Origin: Nocardioides seonyuensis
GTDB lineage: Bacteria; Actinomycetota; Actinomycetes; Propionibacteriales; Nocardioidaceae
Assembly: GCF_004683965.1 (NCBI RefSeq)
Contig: NZ_CP038436.1
Location: 3,286,001-3,350,000 of the forward strand
Length of the DNA: 64,000 bases
Direction: 5' to 3'
Under the pieces are notes generated by a model, which worked only from the letters and a program-made list of their open reading frames with translations, was not told where the DNA came from and searched no databases. How positions within the stretch are numbered: position 1 is the first letter of the stretch; each line of letters begins with the position of its first letter. Shown here piece by piece: positions 31,341 to 42,172 of this stretch. Both the position numbers and the translations under genes were made by a program.

Positions 31341-31346
31341 CTGACC

Positions 31347-32078
31347 TCAGGAGCCTCGGAGCGCATCGCCCGGCGGAAGTGGCCAGAAGCGCCAGCCGAC
31401 CGTGCCGACGACCTGGTCGGCACGAACGAACCGTGCTTCGCACGGCCGGTCGGTGAGGCCACGGCACAGTGCCACGGAGTCGGAGCTGTTGGCACGGTTG
31501 TCGCCCAGGACGAGGTAGGAGCCCTCGGGCACCGTCACCTCCGGGAAGCAACGGATCGACGGCGCTCCAGTCCCGGCGCGGCTGCAGCCGGACTCCTCGG
31601 CGAACGGCAGGTCGGTCACCACGTAGGGCTCCTCCAGCGGCTCGTCGTCCACCAGGAGACGACCGCGTCCGTCGCAGCAGGAGACGGTCTCGCCAGGAAG
31701 GCCCACCACCCGCTTGACGGTGTAGTCGTGGTGGCTCGGCCCGACCCCGACCACGTCACCGGCGTACCGCAGCAGGTCCATCGCCCTGTCGGGCTCGGTG
31801 ATCCGCTCCGAGTCCCAGGTGGCCCCGTGGCGGAAGATGATGACAGAGCCCCGCTCGAGGTCGTCGGCGTCCACGCCGGCGATCCGGGCCAGTCCTCGGT
31901 CGCCGGGCACCAGGGTGGGCTCCATGGATCCGGACGGGATGACGTACAGGTGAGCCACGAAGCTGGTGAGGAGGGCCAGCGCGCCAAACCCGATGAGCAG
32001 GCGCGCGAGCACCTCGACCCACAACGGCCGCTGCTTCCTCGCCGGGCTGGTCTCCGGCGAGTCGGTGTCGGTCGTCAC
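31347..32078 (-). CDS. lepB: Signal peptidase I
   Basis: Membrane-bound serine/lysine protease that removes signal peptides from exported proteins. One N-terminal transmembrane helix (ARLLIGFGALALLTSFVAHL) precedes the catalytic serine motif IPSGSMEPTLVPGD near residue 58; the lysine motif YTVKRVVGLPGE and box E LGDNRANSSDS follow. The 243-aa protein starts at a GTG with a CACACT box 6 nt upstream. Two cysteine pairs (SCCDGRG, GCSRAG) sit in the outer domain. It may be one of several paralogues, as in many actinobacteria. Confidence 0.92.
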   Translation of the reverse strand: MTTDTDSPETSPARKQRPLWVEVLARLLIGFGALALLTSFVAHLYVIPSGSMEPTLVPGDRGLARIAGVDADDLERGSVIIFRHGATWDSERITEPDRAMDLLRYAGDVVGVGPSHHDYTVKRVVGLPGETVSCCDGRGRLLVDDEPLEEPYVVTDLPFAEESGCSRAGTGAPSIRCFPEVTVPEGSYLVLGDNRANSSDSVALCRGLTDRPCEARFVRADQVVGTVGWRFWPLPPGDALRGS

Positions 32079-32145
32079 GGGGCCAGTGTGTCGTTCCCCA
32101 TGTCGGGACCCCGGGATGTCCGCATCCCGGGCCGTGCGGGACCGC

Positions 32146-33126
32146 TCACCCGAACGCGGTGGCGTACACCCGGTCGAGCGCTGCGGGGTCGAGCGCGGTG
32201 ACCACGTGCACCGGCCCGTCGCCGGTGCGTCGCAACCGTCCACGATCCTCGGTGACGTCCACCTCCCACGTCCCCGGGATGACCGTCGCGGCATCCGGCG
32301 AGATGAAGACGCCGGCCGTCGCGAGGTCCCAGTAGGCCGGCGTCTCGAAGGCCGGGTCTCGACCCAGGCTGCCGACGACGGGGCCACGCAGGCCCGCGGG
32401 AGCTCCGCGCTCCACCGGGTCGTCGGGGACGACTGTGACCGGCACCGGCCCCGCGAGGACCTGTGCGAACGGCACTGGATCAGCGGCGGCGTTCCACTCA
32501 GCCACGCCTGGGGCGTGGGAGGGCGCGTCGACGCTCCCCGCCATGGACGTGATCCCCGCCAGTCGGCGGTAGGCGCCCGGGTTGCGGCGCAGCAGCCTCG
32601 CCACGTCGGTGAGCGGGCCGAGCGCGACCACGTGGAGGCCCTCGTGCCGTCGAGCGAGTCGAGCGATCAGCTCCGAGGAGGACAGCCGGGACGGGGTCAG
32701 GGGAGTCGGATCGGCGTCCACGACCAGTCCGCTGTGCTGCATGGCCCCCATCGACCACGCCTGCGGGAACGGGAGCCCCTCGGGCCCGCGGGCGCTGCCC
32801 CCGCAGGCCACGGGCGGGGGCGACGCACGCATTCCCCGGAACAGGTCGGGCAGCAGCTGCAGGCCCACGCAGGTGAGCTCGCCGGTCGTCGGGACGGTGA
32901 TGCCCACGACGTCCACGTCCGGGTGGCGCACCAGCAGGGCGATGGCTGCGAGGTCGTCGGGAGCCAGGTCGGTGTCGATCACGACCGGGACGGCCTCGGG
33001 CGACTTCGCGGGCTGTGCCGTCATGGGGCCGGGGAAGAAGATCTCCCCGTCGTCGTCGCCGGCGGCTGCGGCACACGAGGAGAGCGCCCACGACAGCAGG
33101 ATCGCGGCGAGCACCGGCTTCCTCAC
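32146..33126 (-). CDS. Nucleoside hydrolase-like lipoprotein
   Basis: 326 aa. A lipoprotein signal (VLAAILLSWALSSC, lipobox LSSC near residue 17) places it outside the membrane. The body follows the nucleoside hydrolase fold: VVIDTDLAPDDLAAIALLVR gives the calcium-binding D-x-D-x3-DD cluster, VDVVGITVPTTGEL the next strand, and HVVALGPLTDVARLLRRNP plus GVAEWNAAADPVPF the typical later motifs. Family members cleave the N-glycosidic bond of nucleosides; an exported lipid-anchored form would act on external nucleosides, which is inference. It is the last gene of the sigma-factor operon; its GTG overlaps the upstream stop by 4 nt. Confidence 0.85.
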   Translation of the reverse strand: MRKPVLAAILLSWALSSCAAAAGDDDGEIFFPGPMTAQPAKSPEAVPVVIDTDLAPDDLAAIALLVRHPDVDVVGITVPTTGELTCVGLQLLPDLFRGMRASPPPVACGGSARGPEGLPFPQAWSMGAMQHSGLVVDADPTPLTPSRLSSSELIARLARRHEGLHVVALGPLTDVARLLRRNPGAYRRLAGITSMAGSVDAPSHAPGVAEWNAAADPVPFAQVLAGPVPVTVVPDDPVERGAPAGLRGPVVGSLGRDPAFETPAYWDLATAGVFISPDAATVIPGTWEVDVTEDRGRLRRTGDGPVHVVTALDPAALDRVYATAFG

Positions 33127-34031
33127 GGGATGACCACCACCTGGGCGACGGCGCCCAGCACGGCGAGGCTCGATCCGGCCGCCAGGAGCCGGAGCCGTAC
33201 GACGCCGCTTGGAAGTGCGGCGGCGAGCAGCAGGAGGGCCAGACCGACGAGCCACACGTCGTGCCACCAGGCCAGTGCCTCGGAGACGAAGGCGCGCGAC
33301 CACACCTGGCTGTACTCCCCGGGAGCCTCCAGCAGCCAGTGCGAGGGGAAGGCCAGCGGGTCGGCGGACGGCGGCCCGACGGGGACCTGGATTGGTTGGA
33401 CCTGGAGCACCGAGAACGGCGTGACCGCACGGTGCCCGAACAGCCAGTAGACGAACACCACGAACCAGATCACGAACAGGAGAGGGATCGCCGCGACCAG
33501 GTGCGGGGTACGACGGCCCAGGGCAGCGCCCAGGCAGACGGCCAGCACTGCCAGGACGACGTGCTGGGACAGCTCGCCCAAGGTGTAGAGGGCCTCGGTA
33601 GTGCGCCCCGGCTCGACCCCGAGCCACAGGCCCCCGATGTCTCGCTGCCGCCACGCCATCGCGGCTGCGAAGACGACTGCCAGCGCCACCAGCGGCGCCA
33701 GGCCGACCAGTCGGGCCAGCGCGCGGCGGTCCTCTCGCACGGGGGCCGCCGCAGCCACCTCGGTGCGGCCCCGTTGGAAGGAGATCGCGGCGGTGACGGA
33801 GATCGCGAAGAGCAGGGGCAGGGTCGACGTGGCCATCTGTTGGTAGGTCGCGCCGGGCCACTCGCCCGGCGTGGGGGTCAGCGACCACAGCATCCACAGC
33901 GAGAGTGCCAGGCCGACGGCAGGCCACGGGCTGCGCGACACCCGACGAAGCTCGATCCGGACCAGGGCGGGCAGCACGTGCGTGGATGTGGAGGACCGGG
34001 CGGATGGCGGCGCGGTCGTCACGGCGCTCAT
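33123..34031 (-). CDS. ABC transporter permease-like membrane protein
   Basis: 302-aa integral membrane protein with about six helices (for example TLPLLFAISVTAAISF, LARLVGLAPLVALAVVF, LVAAIPLLFVIWFVVFVYWL). It has a large outside loop containing LQVQPIQVPVGPPSADPLAF between late helices. No transport signature beyond the ABC-2-like pattern of helices. Position two genes after an ABC ATPase makes it the likely channel. ATG start overlapping the preceding stop by 4 nt. Confidence 0.8.
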   Translation of the reverse strand: MSAVTTAPPSARSSTSTHVLPALVRIELRRVSRSPWPAVGLALSLWMLWSLTPTPGEWPGATYQQMATSTLPLLFAISVTAAISFQRGRTEVAAAAPVREDRRALARLVGLAPLVALAVVFAAAMAWRQRDIGGLWLGVEPGRTTEALYTLGELSQHVVLAVLAVCLGAALGRRTPHLVAAIPLLFVIWFVVFVYWLFGHRAVTPFSVLQVQPIQVPVGPPSADPLAFPSHWLLEAPGEYSQVWSRAFVSEALAWWHDVWLVGLALLLLAAALPSGVVRLRLLAAGSSLAVLGAVAQVVVIP

Positions 34032-34581
34032 GAGGCACGCCTGAGCGCGCAGACGAGGAGCGCGGCCGCGACCACGGCCCACGGATCGGTCCGCCACCAA
34101 CCGGCCGCGTCGGCCGGCAGGCCGTCGAGCACTGCCATGTGGTCGAGGCCGAACCAGACGAGCGGCGCCGAGGCACCCACCAGCACCCCGCGAGCGTGCG
34201 GCCGGACGGAGACCGCCACGGCGAGGCCTGCCGTCGTCAGGGCGAGGAGTCGACCAAGACCGGCTGCGTCGGCGCCCGAGGTGAGCCCGGCCACCGACCA
34301 CCACAGGGCGAGCACCGGCACGCCGACCAGGAGCAGGCGGAGCGCCCGCCGGTGCATCACCGAGGTGGGGACCGCGGCCAGCAGCGTCGCTGCCGGGTCG
34401 TGGAGGGCAGCCACGGCTCCGCCTGCCAGCGCGGCGGTGGCGACGAGGAGCACCGTCTCGACCGGGCCGTTCGCAGCGTCGGACACGGCTGCCGCGGCCA
34501 GCAGGACTCCGCCCAGCCCGACCAGCGGAAGCCAGCGCACGGCCCGGGAGGTGGGGGGCGCCGACTGGACGTGGACGGCGA

Positions 34582-34585
<4 letters not shown>
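34028..34585 (-). CDS. Small integral membrane protein of the sigma-ABC operon
   Basis: 185 aa, five or six predicted helices (WLPLVGLGGVLLAAAAVSDA, TVLLVATAALAGGAVAAL, ALRLLLVGVPVLALWWSVAG and two at the C-terminus). No recognised family. It lies between the ABC ATPase and the larger permease, overlapping each by 4 nt, so it is probably a second membrane subunit of the same transporter. Confidence 0.75.
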
Positions 34586-35444
<859 letters not shown>

Positions 35445-35448
<4 letters not shown>

Positions 35449-36251
35449 GCGGTCCTCCGGTAGGCGACGTGGTCGCGGCGGGCGATGGTGACGGCGACCG
35501 CGAGCATGGCGACGGCCAGCGCGGTGGCCTGGAAAGGTGTGGAGGCGACGAGGTCGACCACGGTCTGCGCAGGAACCCTGCGGGCAGCCGGCGGGATGCT
35601 GACGGCCAAGGCCCACACCGAGCCCAGCCCCGCCGCGACCGTCGCGGGGTCGACCCGGGTCGTGCCCGCGGCGAGCACCAGTGCCGCAAGCGCCGCGCCG
35701 GGCAGCAGCCACGCGAGCGCGGCGTCGAGCGGGAGGCCGACGACCAGCGCCCCTCCGATCCCGAGCGGGACGGCCGGGAGCGCCACCGCGAGGCTGCGAA
35801 GGGCCACGATGCGCAGGCCCGCGACGGGGGCGGCGAGGGCCATCTCGCCCGCGGGCTCGATGGACCGCCCGTAGGCGGCCGCCACGGCGGCCATCGGCGC
35901 CAGCGGTGCCAGCGCGAGGAGGAGCGGGAGGCGGCCACCGAGGAGCGCCACCGCGGCTGGCAGCGCGAGGAGCAACGCGAGGGCAGCCAGCCACGCACCG
36001 CGCTGGGCGGGTGTCGCCAGTCCCAGCCGTGTCAGCCTGCTGCGGCGCGGTTGGTCGATGACGTCGGCGAGTGACTCCCAGCGTCGGACGGCGTCGCTGG
36101 CGGGCGTGGGCGGTGACAGTGCCGCCGTGCGACGGCGGCACTCCGCACAGGTGAGCAGGTGCGCCTCGAGGGAGGCAGCGAGGACGGGTTCGGCGGATCC
36201 GTCCACCCACGAGCGGAGGGTCGGCTCCTCGGCGTGCCACGTGTGCGTCAC
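35445..36251 (-). CDS. Zinc-finger (zf-HC2) membrane protein, putative anti-sigma factor
   Basis: 268 aa. An N-terminal zf-HC2-type segment at residues 1-40 (SLEAHLLTCAECRRRTAAL; H-x3-C-x2-C) is the hallmark of zinc anti-sigma domains. It is followed by six hydrophobic segments starting near residue 85. The usual anti-sigma has one helix, so this may combine the regulator with a membrane component of the following transporter. GTG start overlapping the sigma stop by 4 nt; that coupling is the main support for its pairing with the sigma factor. Confidence 0.8.
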
Positions 36252-36814
36252 AGCATTGCCTCTCTCAGCTCGGAGCGAGCGCGGCTCATCCGGCTCTTGA
36301 CGGTGCCGCTGGGGATGCCCAGCAGGGCGGCGGCCTCGCGGGTGGTGAGCCCGTCCAGGACGGTCGCCTGGACGACCGCCTGCAGCTCGGGGGAGAGGCG
36401 GGCGAAGGCGAGCCCGACGTCGCTGTGCTCCACCCGGGCCAGGACCTCCTCCTCGGCCGACGCCATCGGGGACCCGCGCAGGCCCCGCAGCCGGTCGACC
36501 ACGCTCGCGCGCGGCCGGAGCTGGTGGAGCAGCGAGCGCACCGCGATGCCCCAGAGCCAGGCCGCCACCTCGCCCTCGCCACGCCATCCCGACGGCTTGC
36601 GCCACACCGTCAGGAACGTCTCCTGGATCGCGGTGTCCACCATGGCCGGGTCGGCGCATCGACGGCCGAGACGCGTGGCCAGCCACGGCTCGTGACGCTG
36701 GAAGAGCTCCCGCAGGGCGGCACGGTCACCCGCACCGACAGCCCGCACCAGGTCGGCGTCGGAACTCTCCTCGGGTGCGTGCCGGGATTCCCATCCCGTC
36801 TCCTCGGTCCCCAT
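36248..36814 (-). CDS. ECF-type RNA polymerase sigma factor
   Basis: 188-aa sigma-70 family factor. Region 2 spans about 30-100 (DRAALRELFQRHEPWLATRL ... FLTVWRKPSGW), and region 4 is at the C-terminus (ELQAVVQATVLDGLTTREAA, then ALLGIPSGTVKSRMSRAR). Length and lack of regions 1 and 3 define the ECF group. AGGGGG lies just before the ATG. It heads a run of six genes with 4-nt overlaps, so it probably directs its own operon under the control of the following zinc-finger protein. Confidence 0.92.
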   Translation of the reverse strand: MGTEETGWESRHAPEESSDADLVRAVGAGDRAALRELFQRHEPWLATRLGRRCADPAMVDTAIQETFLTVWRKPSGWRGEGEVAAWLWGIAVRSLLHQLRPRASVVDRLRGLRGSPMASAEEEVLARVEHSDVGLAFARLSPELQAVVQATVLDGLTTREAAALLGIPSGTVKSRMSRARSELREAML

Positions 36815-36964
36815 CACACCCCCTAGTGCCACTGACCCCGCCGAACGGTTCGCACCGGTCCAGACCAGTGGTTCCGCGCCCTGGACAAGTGTGACGCCAT
36901 CTCGGCGTCCGGCGGCAGGAATCCGAGTCGTGGCGCACCCGTCAGGGCTGGTTGGATGTGCGTC

Positions 36965-38080
36965 ATGACGATCGAGCCCGACACCAAGGACTGGACCTGG
37001 GTGCTCGAGCGCCGCTGCCCCGAGTGCGGGTTCGACGCTGCGGCCCACGGGGTGGAAGACCTGCCCAAGCTGCTGCGCGACACGACGTGGCTCTTCGGTC
37101 GTGCCCTGCGCGGGCCCGACGCCGCTGAACGACCGGATCCGGGCACCTGGTCGCCCTTGGAGTACGCCTGCCACGTGCGCGACGTGCACACGATCTTCGC
37201 CGAGAGGCTGCGGGCGATGCTCGCCGAGGACACGCCCACCTTCGCCAACTGGGACCAGGACGAGACAGCGGTCGCCGAGAAGTACTCCGAGCAGGACCCG
37301 CAGGCCGTCGACGTCGAGCTGGTCGAGGCGGCCGGCGACGTGGCCGGTCTCTATGCGAGCGTCCGGACCGACCAGCTGGGCCGTCGCGGGGTGCGCTCCA
37401 ACGGAAGCGAGTTCACCGTCGAGACACTCGGTCGCTACCACCTCCACGACGTCGTCCACCACCTCCATGACATCGGCTGGGACCCCAAGGGGGCGACCGT
37501 GCGGGCCTACGACGAGTTCGCCGCCGCCTACCGCGAGGGCACCTCCGGCATGACCGAGGACGTACGCCACCTGCTCGACCGTTTCGCCGAGCGTGCCGGC
37601 CACGGAGCGCGCGTGCTCGAGATCGGAAGCGGTGGGGGCCGTGACGCCCTCGAGCTCGAGGCACGCGGGTTGGTGGTGCACCGCACCGACATCTCGTCGG
37701 GCTTCGTCGCGCTCCTGCGCGAGGCGGGCCAGGAGGCGGAGGTCCTCGACCCCCTGGTCGACGAGCTGGGCGGCCCCTGGGACGCGGTATGGGCGAGCGC
37801 CTGCCTGCTGCACGTGGAGCGCGAGGACCTCCCGGTGGTCCTGCGCCGCCTGGCAGAGGCGACTCGCCACGGGGGAGTGCTGCACGTCGGCGTCAAGGAG
37901 GGGGACGGCGAGGCGTGGTCCACCCACGGCAGCGTCACCGTGCCGCGTCGCTTCGTGTTCTGGCGCGAGGAGCCGCTGGTGGAGACCTTGCGGGGCGCCG
38001 GCTGGCAGGTCGAGACGGTCACCCGCGGGACCGGCACCAAGGGGGACAGCTGGCTCGAGATCCTGGCGGAGCGAGCGTGA
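36965..38080 (+). CDS. DinB-family/SAM-methyltransferase fusion protein
   Basis: 371 aa in two parts. Residues 1-170 match actinobacterial DinB/mycothiol-dependent enzymes: RRCPECGFDAAAHG, then WSPLEYACHVRDVHTIFAERL and FANWDQDETAVAEKY, with a metal-type histidine pair VVHHLHDIGWD near 160. Residues 180-371 are a class I methyltransferase with motif I VLEIGSGGGRDALELEARG near residue 213 and acidic TDIS after it. Both parts are known singly; the fusion is the oddity. Mycothiol chemistry plus methylation of the same small molecule is an inference. The stop overlaps the DUF3046 start by 4 nt. Confidence 0.82.
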   Translation: MTIEPDTKDWTWVLERRCPECGFDAAAHGVEDLPKLLRDTTWLFGRALRGPDAAERPDPGTWSPLEYACHVRDVHTIFAERLRAMLAEDTPTFANWDQDETAVAEKYSEQDPQAVDVELVEAAGDVAGLYASVRTDQLGRRGVRSNGSEFTVETLGRYHLHDVVHHLHDIGWDPKGATVRAYDEFAAAYREGTSGMTEDVRHLLDRFAERAGHGARVLEIGSGGGRDALELEARGLVVHRTDISSGFVALLREAGQEAEVLDPLVDELGGPWDAVWASACLLHVEREDLPVVLRRLAEATRHGGVLHVGVKEGDGEAWSTHGSVTVPRRFVFWREEPLVETLRGAGWQVETVTRGTGTKGDSWLEILAERA

Positions 38081-38271
38081 GGCACACCGAGTTCTGGGAC
38101 CGGATGGACCACGCGCTCGGCGCCGACTACTCGCGCAGCTGGGCTGACATGACGGTCATGTCCGAGCTCGACGGGCGCACGGCCAGCGAGGCGCTGGCGG
38201 CAGGGGTGTCCCCCAAGCAGGTGTGGGCGGCGGTCTGGCGCACCCTGGAGCTTCCGGTGTCCGAGCGATGA
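38077..38271 (+). CDS. DUF3046 family protein
   Basis: 64 aa matching DUF3046, a short conserved actinobacterial protein that is usually near recA. It reads RHTEFWDRMDHALGADYSRS and later EALAAGVSPKQVWAAVWRTL. Function unknown. Starts at GTG overlapping the upstream stop, and its stop overlaps the MFS gene start. Confidence 0.9.
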   Translation: MRHTEFWDRMDHALGADYSRSWADMTVMSELDGRTASEALAAGVSPKQVWAAVWRTLELPVSER

Positions 38272-39542
38272 CGCAGGCCGTCACGCAGGTCGACGTCGAG
38301 GCGATCCAGCGTCGTACCGTGCGGCCGCTGGTCGTCGCACAGGCGGTCGGGGCGGTCGGCATCACCGTCGGGGTCGCGACGGCGTCCCTCCTCGCGCGCG
38401 ACCTCTCGGGGTCGGAGGCGCAGGCAGGGTTCGTCCAGAGTGCGCAGACTCTCGGAGCCGCTCTCTTCGCGTTCTGGCTGGCCCGTGTCATGGCCCTGCG
38501 CGGCCGCCGGCTGGGGCAGGTGGCCGGGCTCCTGACCGGGGCGGCTGGCGCACTCCTGGCCGTCGTGGCCGGGGAGGTCGGTTCGATGGCGCTCCTCCTG
38601 GTCGGCGCCATCCTGCTCGGCGCCACGACGGCTGCGAACGCGTCCGCGCGCTACGCGGCCACCGACCTCGCCCACCCGGAGCACCGGGCGCGCGACCTCT
38701 CCACCGTCGTGTGGGCGACGACCATCGGCGCCGTCCTCGGCCCCAACCTCAGCGGGCCCTCGGGCGTCCTGGCCCGGAGCGTCGGGGTCCCCGAGCTCAC
38801 GGGCCCCTTCCTCGTGGGGGGGATCATGATGCTTGCCGCGGCCGGCGTCGTCTGGGCAGGGATGCGGCCCGACCCCCTGCTCACGGCGAGGGCGCTCGCC
38901 GATGCCGGGGCGGCCGCCGAGCCAGCCGTGGGCACGCGCGACGTCGCGAACGCGTCTCCGCGCGGAGCACTGGGTGTCATCGTGTCGGACCCGTTGCTGC
39001 TGGCATCGGTCGCGGCGCAGGCGTGCGCACATGCCGCGATGGTGGCCGTCATGATCATGACCCCGCTCCACATGGAGCACGGCGGCGCCCACCTCGACGT
39101 CATCGGCTTCGTGATCTCGATCCACGTCCTGGGGATGTTCGCGTTCTCGCCCCTGGTCGGACGCGCGTGTGACCGCGTGGGGCGTGGTCCCGTCATGGCA
39201 GCGGGCGGTGTCGTGCTGATGGCCTCGGTCGTCCTGTCGGGCGCGTCGCGTGCCGGGATGTCGTGGCACATCTCCCTGGGCCTGTTCCTGCTCGGGCTGG
39301 GCTGGTCGATGGCGACGGTCGCCGCCTCGGCGACCATCGCGGACCGCGCGCCGCTCGAGCGCCGTACCCAGGTGCAGGGCGGCTCCGACATGTTCATGCT
39401 CCTCGCTGCGGCCGGCGCCGGGGCGCTGTCCGGGCCAGTGGTGGGGGAGTGGGGCTACTCCTGGCTCGCCTACAGCACCTCGGTGCTCGCCGTCGGGGTC
39501 GTGGCGGCCGGCGTCACGATACGCACGACACGCCCGGAGTGA
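38268..39542 (+). CDS. MFS transporter
   Basis: 424-aa major facilitator with 12 predicted helices, including VVAQAVGAVGITVGVATASL, the loop 2-3 stretch ALRGRRLGQVAGLLTGAAGA and the second-half GRACDRVGRGPVMAAGGVVL equivalent. The central cytoplasmic loop is about 30 residues. Substrate not predictable; the closest architecture is drug efflux. It sits between DUF3046 and recA, joined to DUF3046 by a 4-nt overlap. Confidence 0.9.
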   Translation: MTQAVTQVDVEAIQRRTVRPLVVAQAVGAVGITVGVATASLLARDLSGSEAQAGFVQSAQTLGAALFAFWLARVMALRGRRLGQVAGLLTGAAGALLAVVAGEVGSMALLLVGAILLGATTAANASARYAATDLAHPEHRARDLSTVVWATTIGAVLGPNLSGPSGVLARSVGVPELTGPFLVGGIMMLAAAGVVWAGMRPDPLLTARALADAGAAAEPAVGTRDVANASPRGALGVIVSDPLLLASVAAQACAHAAMVAVMIMTPLHMEHGGAHLDVIGFVISIHVLGMFAFSPLVGRACDRVGRGPVMAAGGVVLMASVVLSGASRAGMSWHISLGLFLLGLGWSMATVAASATIADRAPLERRTQVQGGSDMFMLLAAAGAGALSGPVVGEWGYSWLAYSTSVLAVGVVAAGVTIRTTRPE

Positions 39543-39550
39543 TGCTCGCA

Positions 39551-39566
39551 TCGAACACCTGTTCGG
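39551..39566 (+). promoter_or_regulatory. LexA (SOS) box upstream of recA
   Basis: TCGAACACCTGTTCGG matches the actinobacterial SOS operator TCGAAC-N4-GTTCGA with one mismatch at the last base. It lies 134 nt before the recA ATG, in a 157-nt gap without a gene. Indicates LexA repression of recA and probably recX. Confidence 0.85.
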
Positions 39567-39699
39567 GATAGTTTGTCTCCACAGGTACGACGCAGGCCGA
39601 GGTTGTCCACAGGTTCGAGGGTCCTGATCAGGGACTGTCGGTGGCTCGCCCTAGCGTCGCCGATGTACCTGGTACCCGACAAGAGACAAGGACACCCCC

Positions 39700-40752
<1,053 letters not shown>

Positions 40753-40771
40753 GTCGTTGAGCCGCCAGCCG

Positions 40772-41401
40772 ATGCCTGAGGAGACCCGTCCCGCACCCAC
40801 GTGGGCCGGCGACGTCCAGCTCGGAGTCGAGGCGTGGGTCGGTGATCCACGACCCACGCCGACCCCGACTCCGAGCGCACAGGCAGTCCCGACCGACCAC
40901 CAGGGGCAAGGACCGGAGGCCGACCACGAGGCAGTGGCTCGCAAGATCCTCCTCGACGCGCTCACCGGCCAGGCTCGCTCCCGCAAGGAGCTCGCCGACA
41001 AGCTGGCCAGGAAGGACGTCCCGGCTGAGCTGGCGACCAGGCTGCTGGACCGCTTCACCGAGGTGGGCCTGGTCGACGACTCCGCGTTCGCCCACCAGTG
41101 GGTCGAGAGCCGCCAGCGCAGCCGAGGCCTCGCTCCCCGTGCGCTCTCCCAGGAGCTGCGACGCAAGGGGGTGGACGACGAGACGATCAAGGAAGCGTTG
41201 GAGCAGATCGACGAGGACGACCAACGCGAGGCCGCGCGTCGGCTCGTGCGTCGCAAGCTCCGATCAGTCCAGGGCCTCGACCAGCAAGCCGCCACCCGTC
41301 GCCTGGCGGGAATGCTCGCCCGCAAGGGCTACTCCGCCGGCCTCGCGTTCGCGGTGGTGCGTGCTGAGCTCGGTGCCGATGCGCTTCCTGACGACATGTG
41401 A
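40772..41401 (+). CDS. recX: Regulatory protein RecX
   Basis: 209 aa; a modulator that caps RecA filaments. Residues 1-60 are a low-complexity tail; from there the tandem three-helix RecX repeats run: ILLDALTGQARSRKELADKL, GLVDDSAFAHQWVESRQRSR and GLAPRALSQELRRKGVDDET. The ATG at 40772 is my choice; a TTG at 40757 is possible, and no strong ribosome-binding site decides. Close spacing to recA implies shared SOS control. Confidence 0.92.
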   Translation: MPEETRPAPTWAGDVQLGVEAWVGDPRPTPTPTPSAQAVPTDHQGQGPEADHEAVARKILLDALTGQARSRKELADKLARKDVPAELATRLLDRFTEVGLVDDSAFAHQWVESRQRSRGLAPRALSQELRRKGVDDETIKEALEQIDEDDQREAARRLVRRKLRSVQGLDQQAATRRLAGMLARKGYSAGLAFAVVRAELGADALPDDM

Positions 41402-41408
41402 GTGCCCC

Positions 41409-41414
41409 TAGGGT
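41409..41414 (+). promoter_or_regulatory. Putative leaderless -10 box for the GNAT gene
   Basis: TAGGGT ending 7 nt before the ATG at 41422, just after the recX stop. Confidence 0.45.
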
Positions 41415-41421
41415 CACTCAC

Positions 41422-42141
41422 ATGCCCGCTGCTGATGCGCCACCCCGGCTGGTGGTGGCCCACGAGGGCCGCGAGCTGTCAGGAGTGGTGCGGCCCGGGG
41501 AGTCCGCCTACGAGGCCGCCCTGCGGACGACGGCGACCGCGACCGGCGACCCGGTGCCGCAGGACCTCTCGGCACAGCCGCAGCGCTGGCTCATCGACCA
41601 CGATCGCGTCGTCGCCGTGCGTGCCATGACTCGAGGCGACCTTCGAGACGTGGCACGCTGGCGCGCGGAGCCTCATGTGGACCGCTGGTGGCACGGGGAC
41701 GGTCCGGCCACGCTGGACACCGTCACGGAGAAGTACGCCGCCGCCGTCGACGGGATGACGCCGACCCGGATGTGGGTGGTCGAGGTCAACGGCCGGTCGG
41801 TGGGCTTCGTCCAGGACTACCGCGTCGGCGACTACCCCGACTTCGCGATCCTTGCGCCCGATCCCGATGCCATCGGCTGCGACTACGTCATCGGCGAGCC
41901 GGAGTGGGTCGGGCGCGGCATCGGCACCCAAGCCCTCTGGGCCTGGATGCTGCGCACCCGGCGGCGCCGACCGGAGGCGACGTCGTTCTTCGCCGCGCCG
42001 GACCACCGCAACGCGGCGAGCCTGCGCCTGCTCGACAAGGTCGGGTTCACGCGGGGGACGTGGTTCGACGAGCCCCGTTCGGACGGCTCGGTCGCGACCT
42101 GCGTGGGATGCAGCGTCGAGGTTCGCCGCGTGCTCGGCTGA
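41422..42141 (+). CDS. GNAT-family N-acetyltransferase
   Basis: 239 aa. After an N-terminal extension of about 70 residues, the acetyltransferase fold follows the AAC(6')/siderophore-type pattern: RAMTRGDLRDVARWRAEPHV, then VEVNGRSVGFVQDYRV, the acetyl-CoA loop EPEWVGRGIGTQALWAWML near residue 170 and the C-terminal NAASLRLLDKVGFTRG. Aminoglycoside or siderophore-type acylation is possible; the substrate is not decided. The ATG at 41422 is supported by a TAGGGT box; a GTG overlapping recX at 41398 is the alternative. Confidence 0.87.
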   Translation: MPAADAPPRLVVAHEGRELSGVVRPGESAYEAALRTTATATGDPVPQDLSAQPQRWLIDHDRVVAVRAMTRGDLRDVARWRAEPHVDRWWHGDGPATLDTVTEKYAAAVDGMTPTRMWVVEVNGRSVGFVQDYRVGDYPDFAILAPDPDAIGCDYVIGEPEWVGRGIGTQALWAWMLRTRRRRPEATSFFAAPDHRNAASLRLLDKVGFTRGTWFDEPRSDGSVATCVGCSVEVRRVLG

Positions 42142-42172
42142 GCCACGTGCCGGGTTCGGCCATGATGGGGTC

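Noticed and set aside
36860..36880. GGAACC motif reading toward the sigma gene as a -35 element
   Set aside because: No matching -10 at the expected 16-17 nt spacing; left unassigned.
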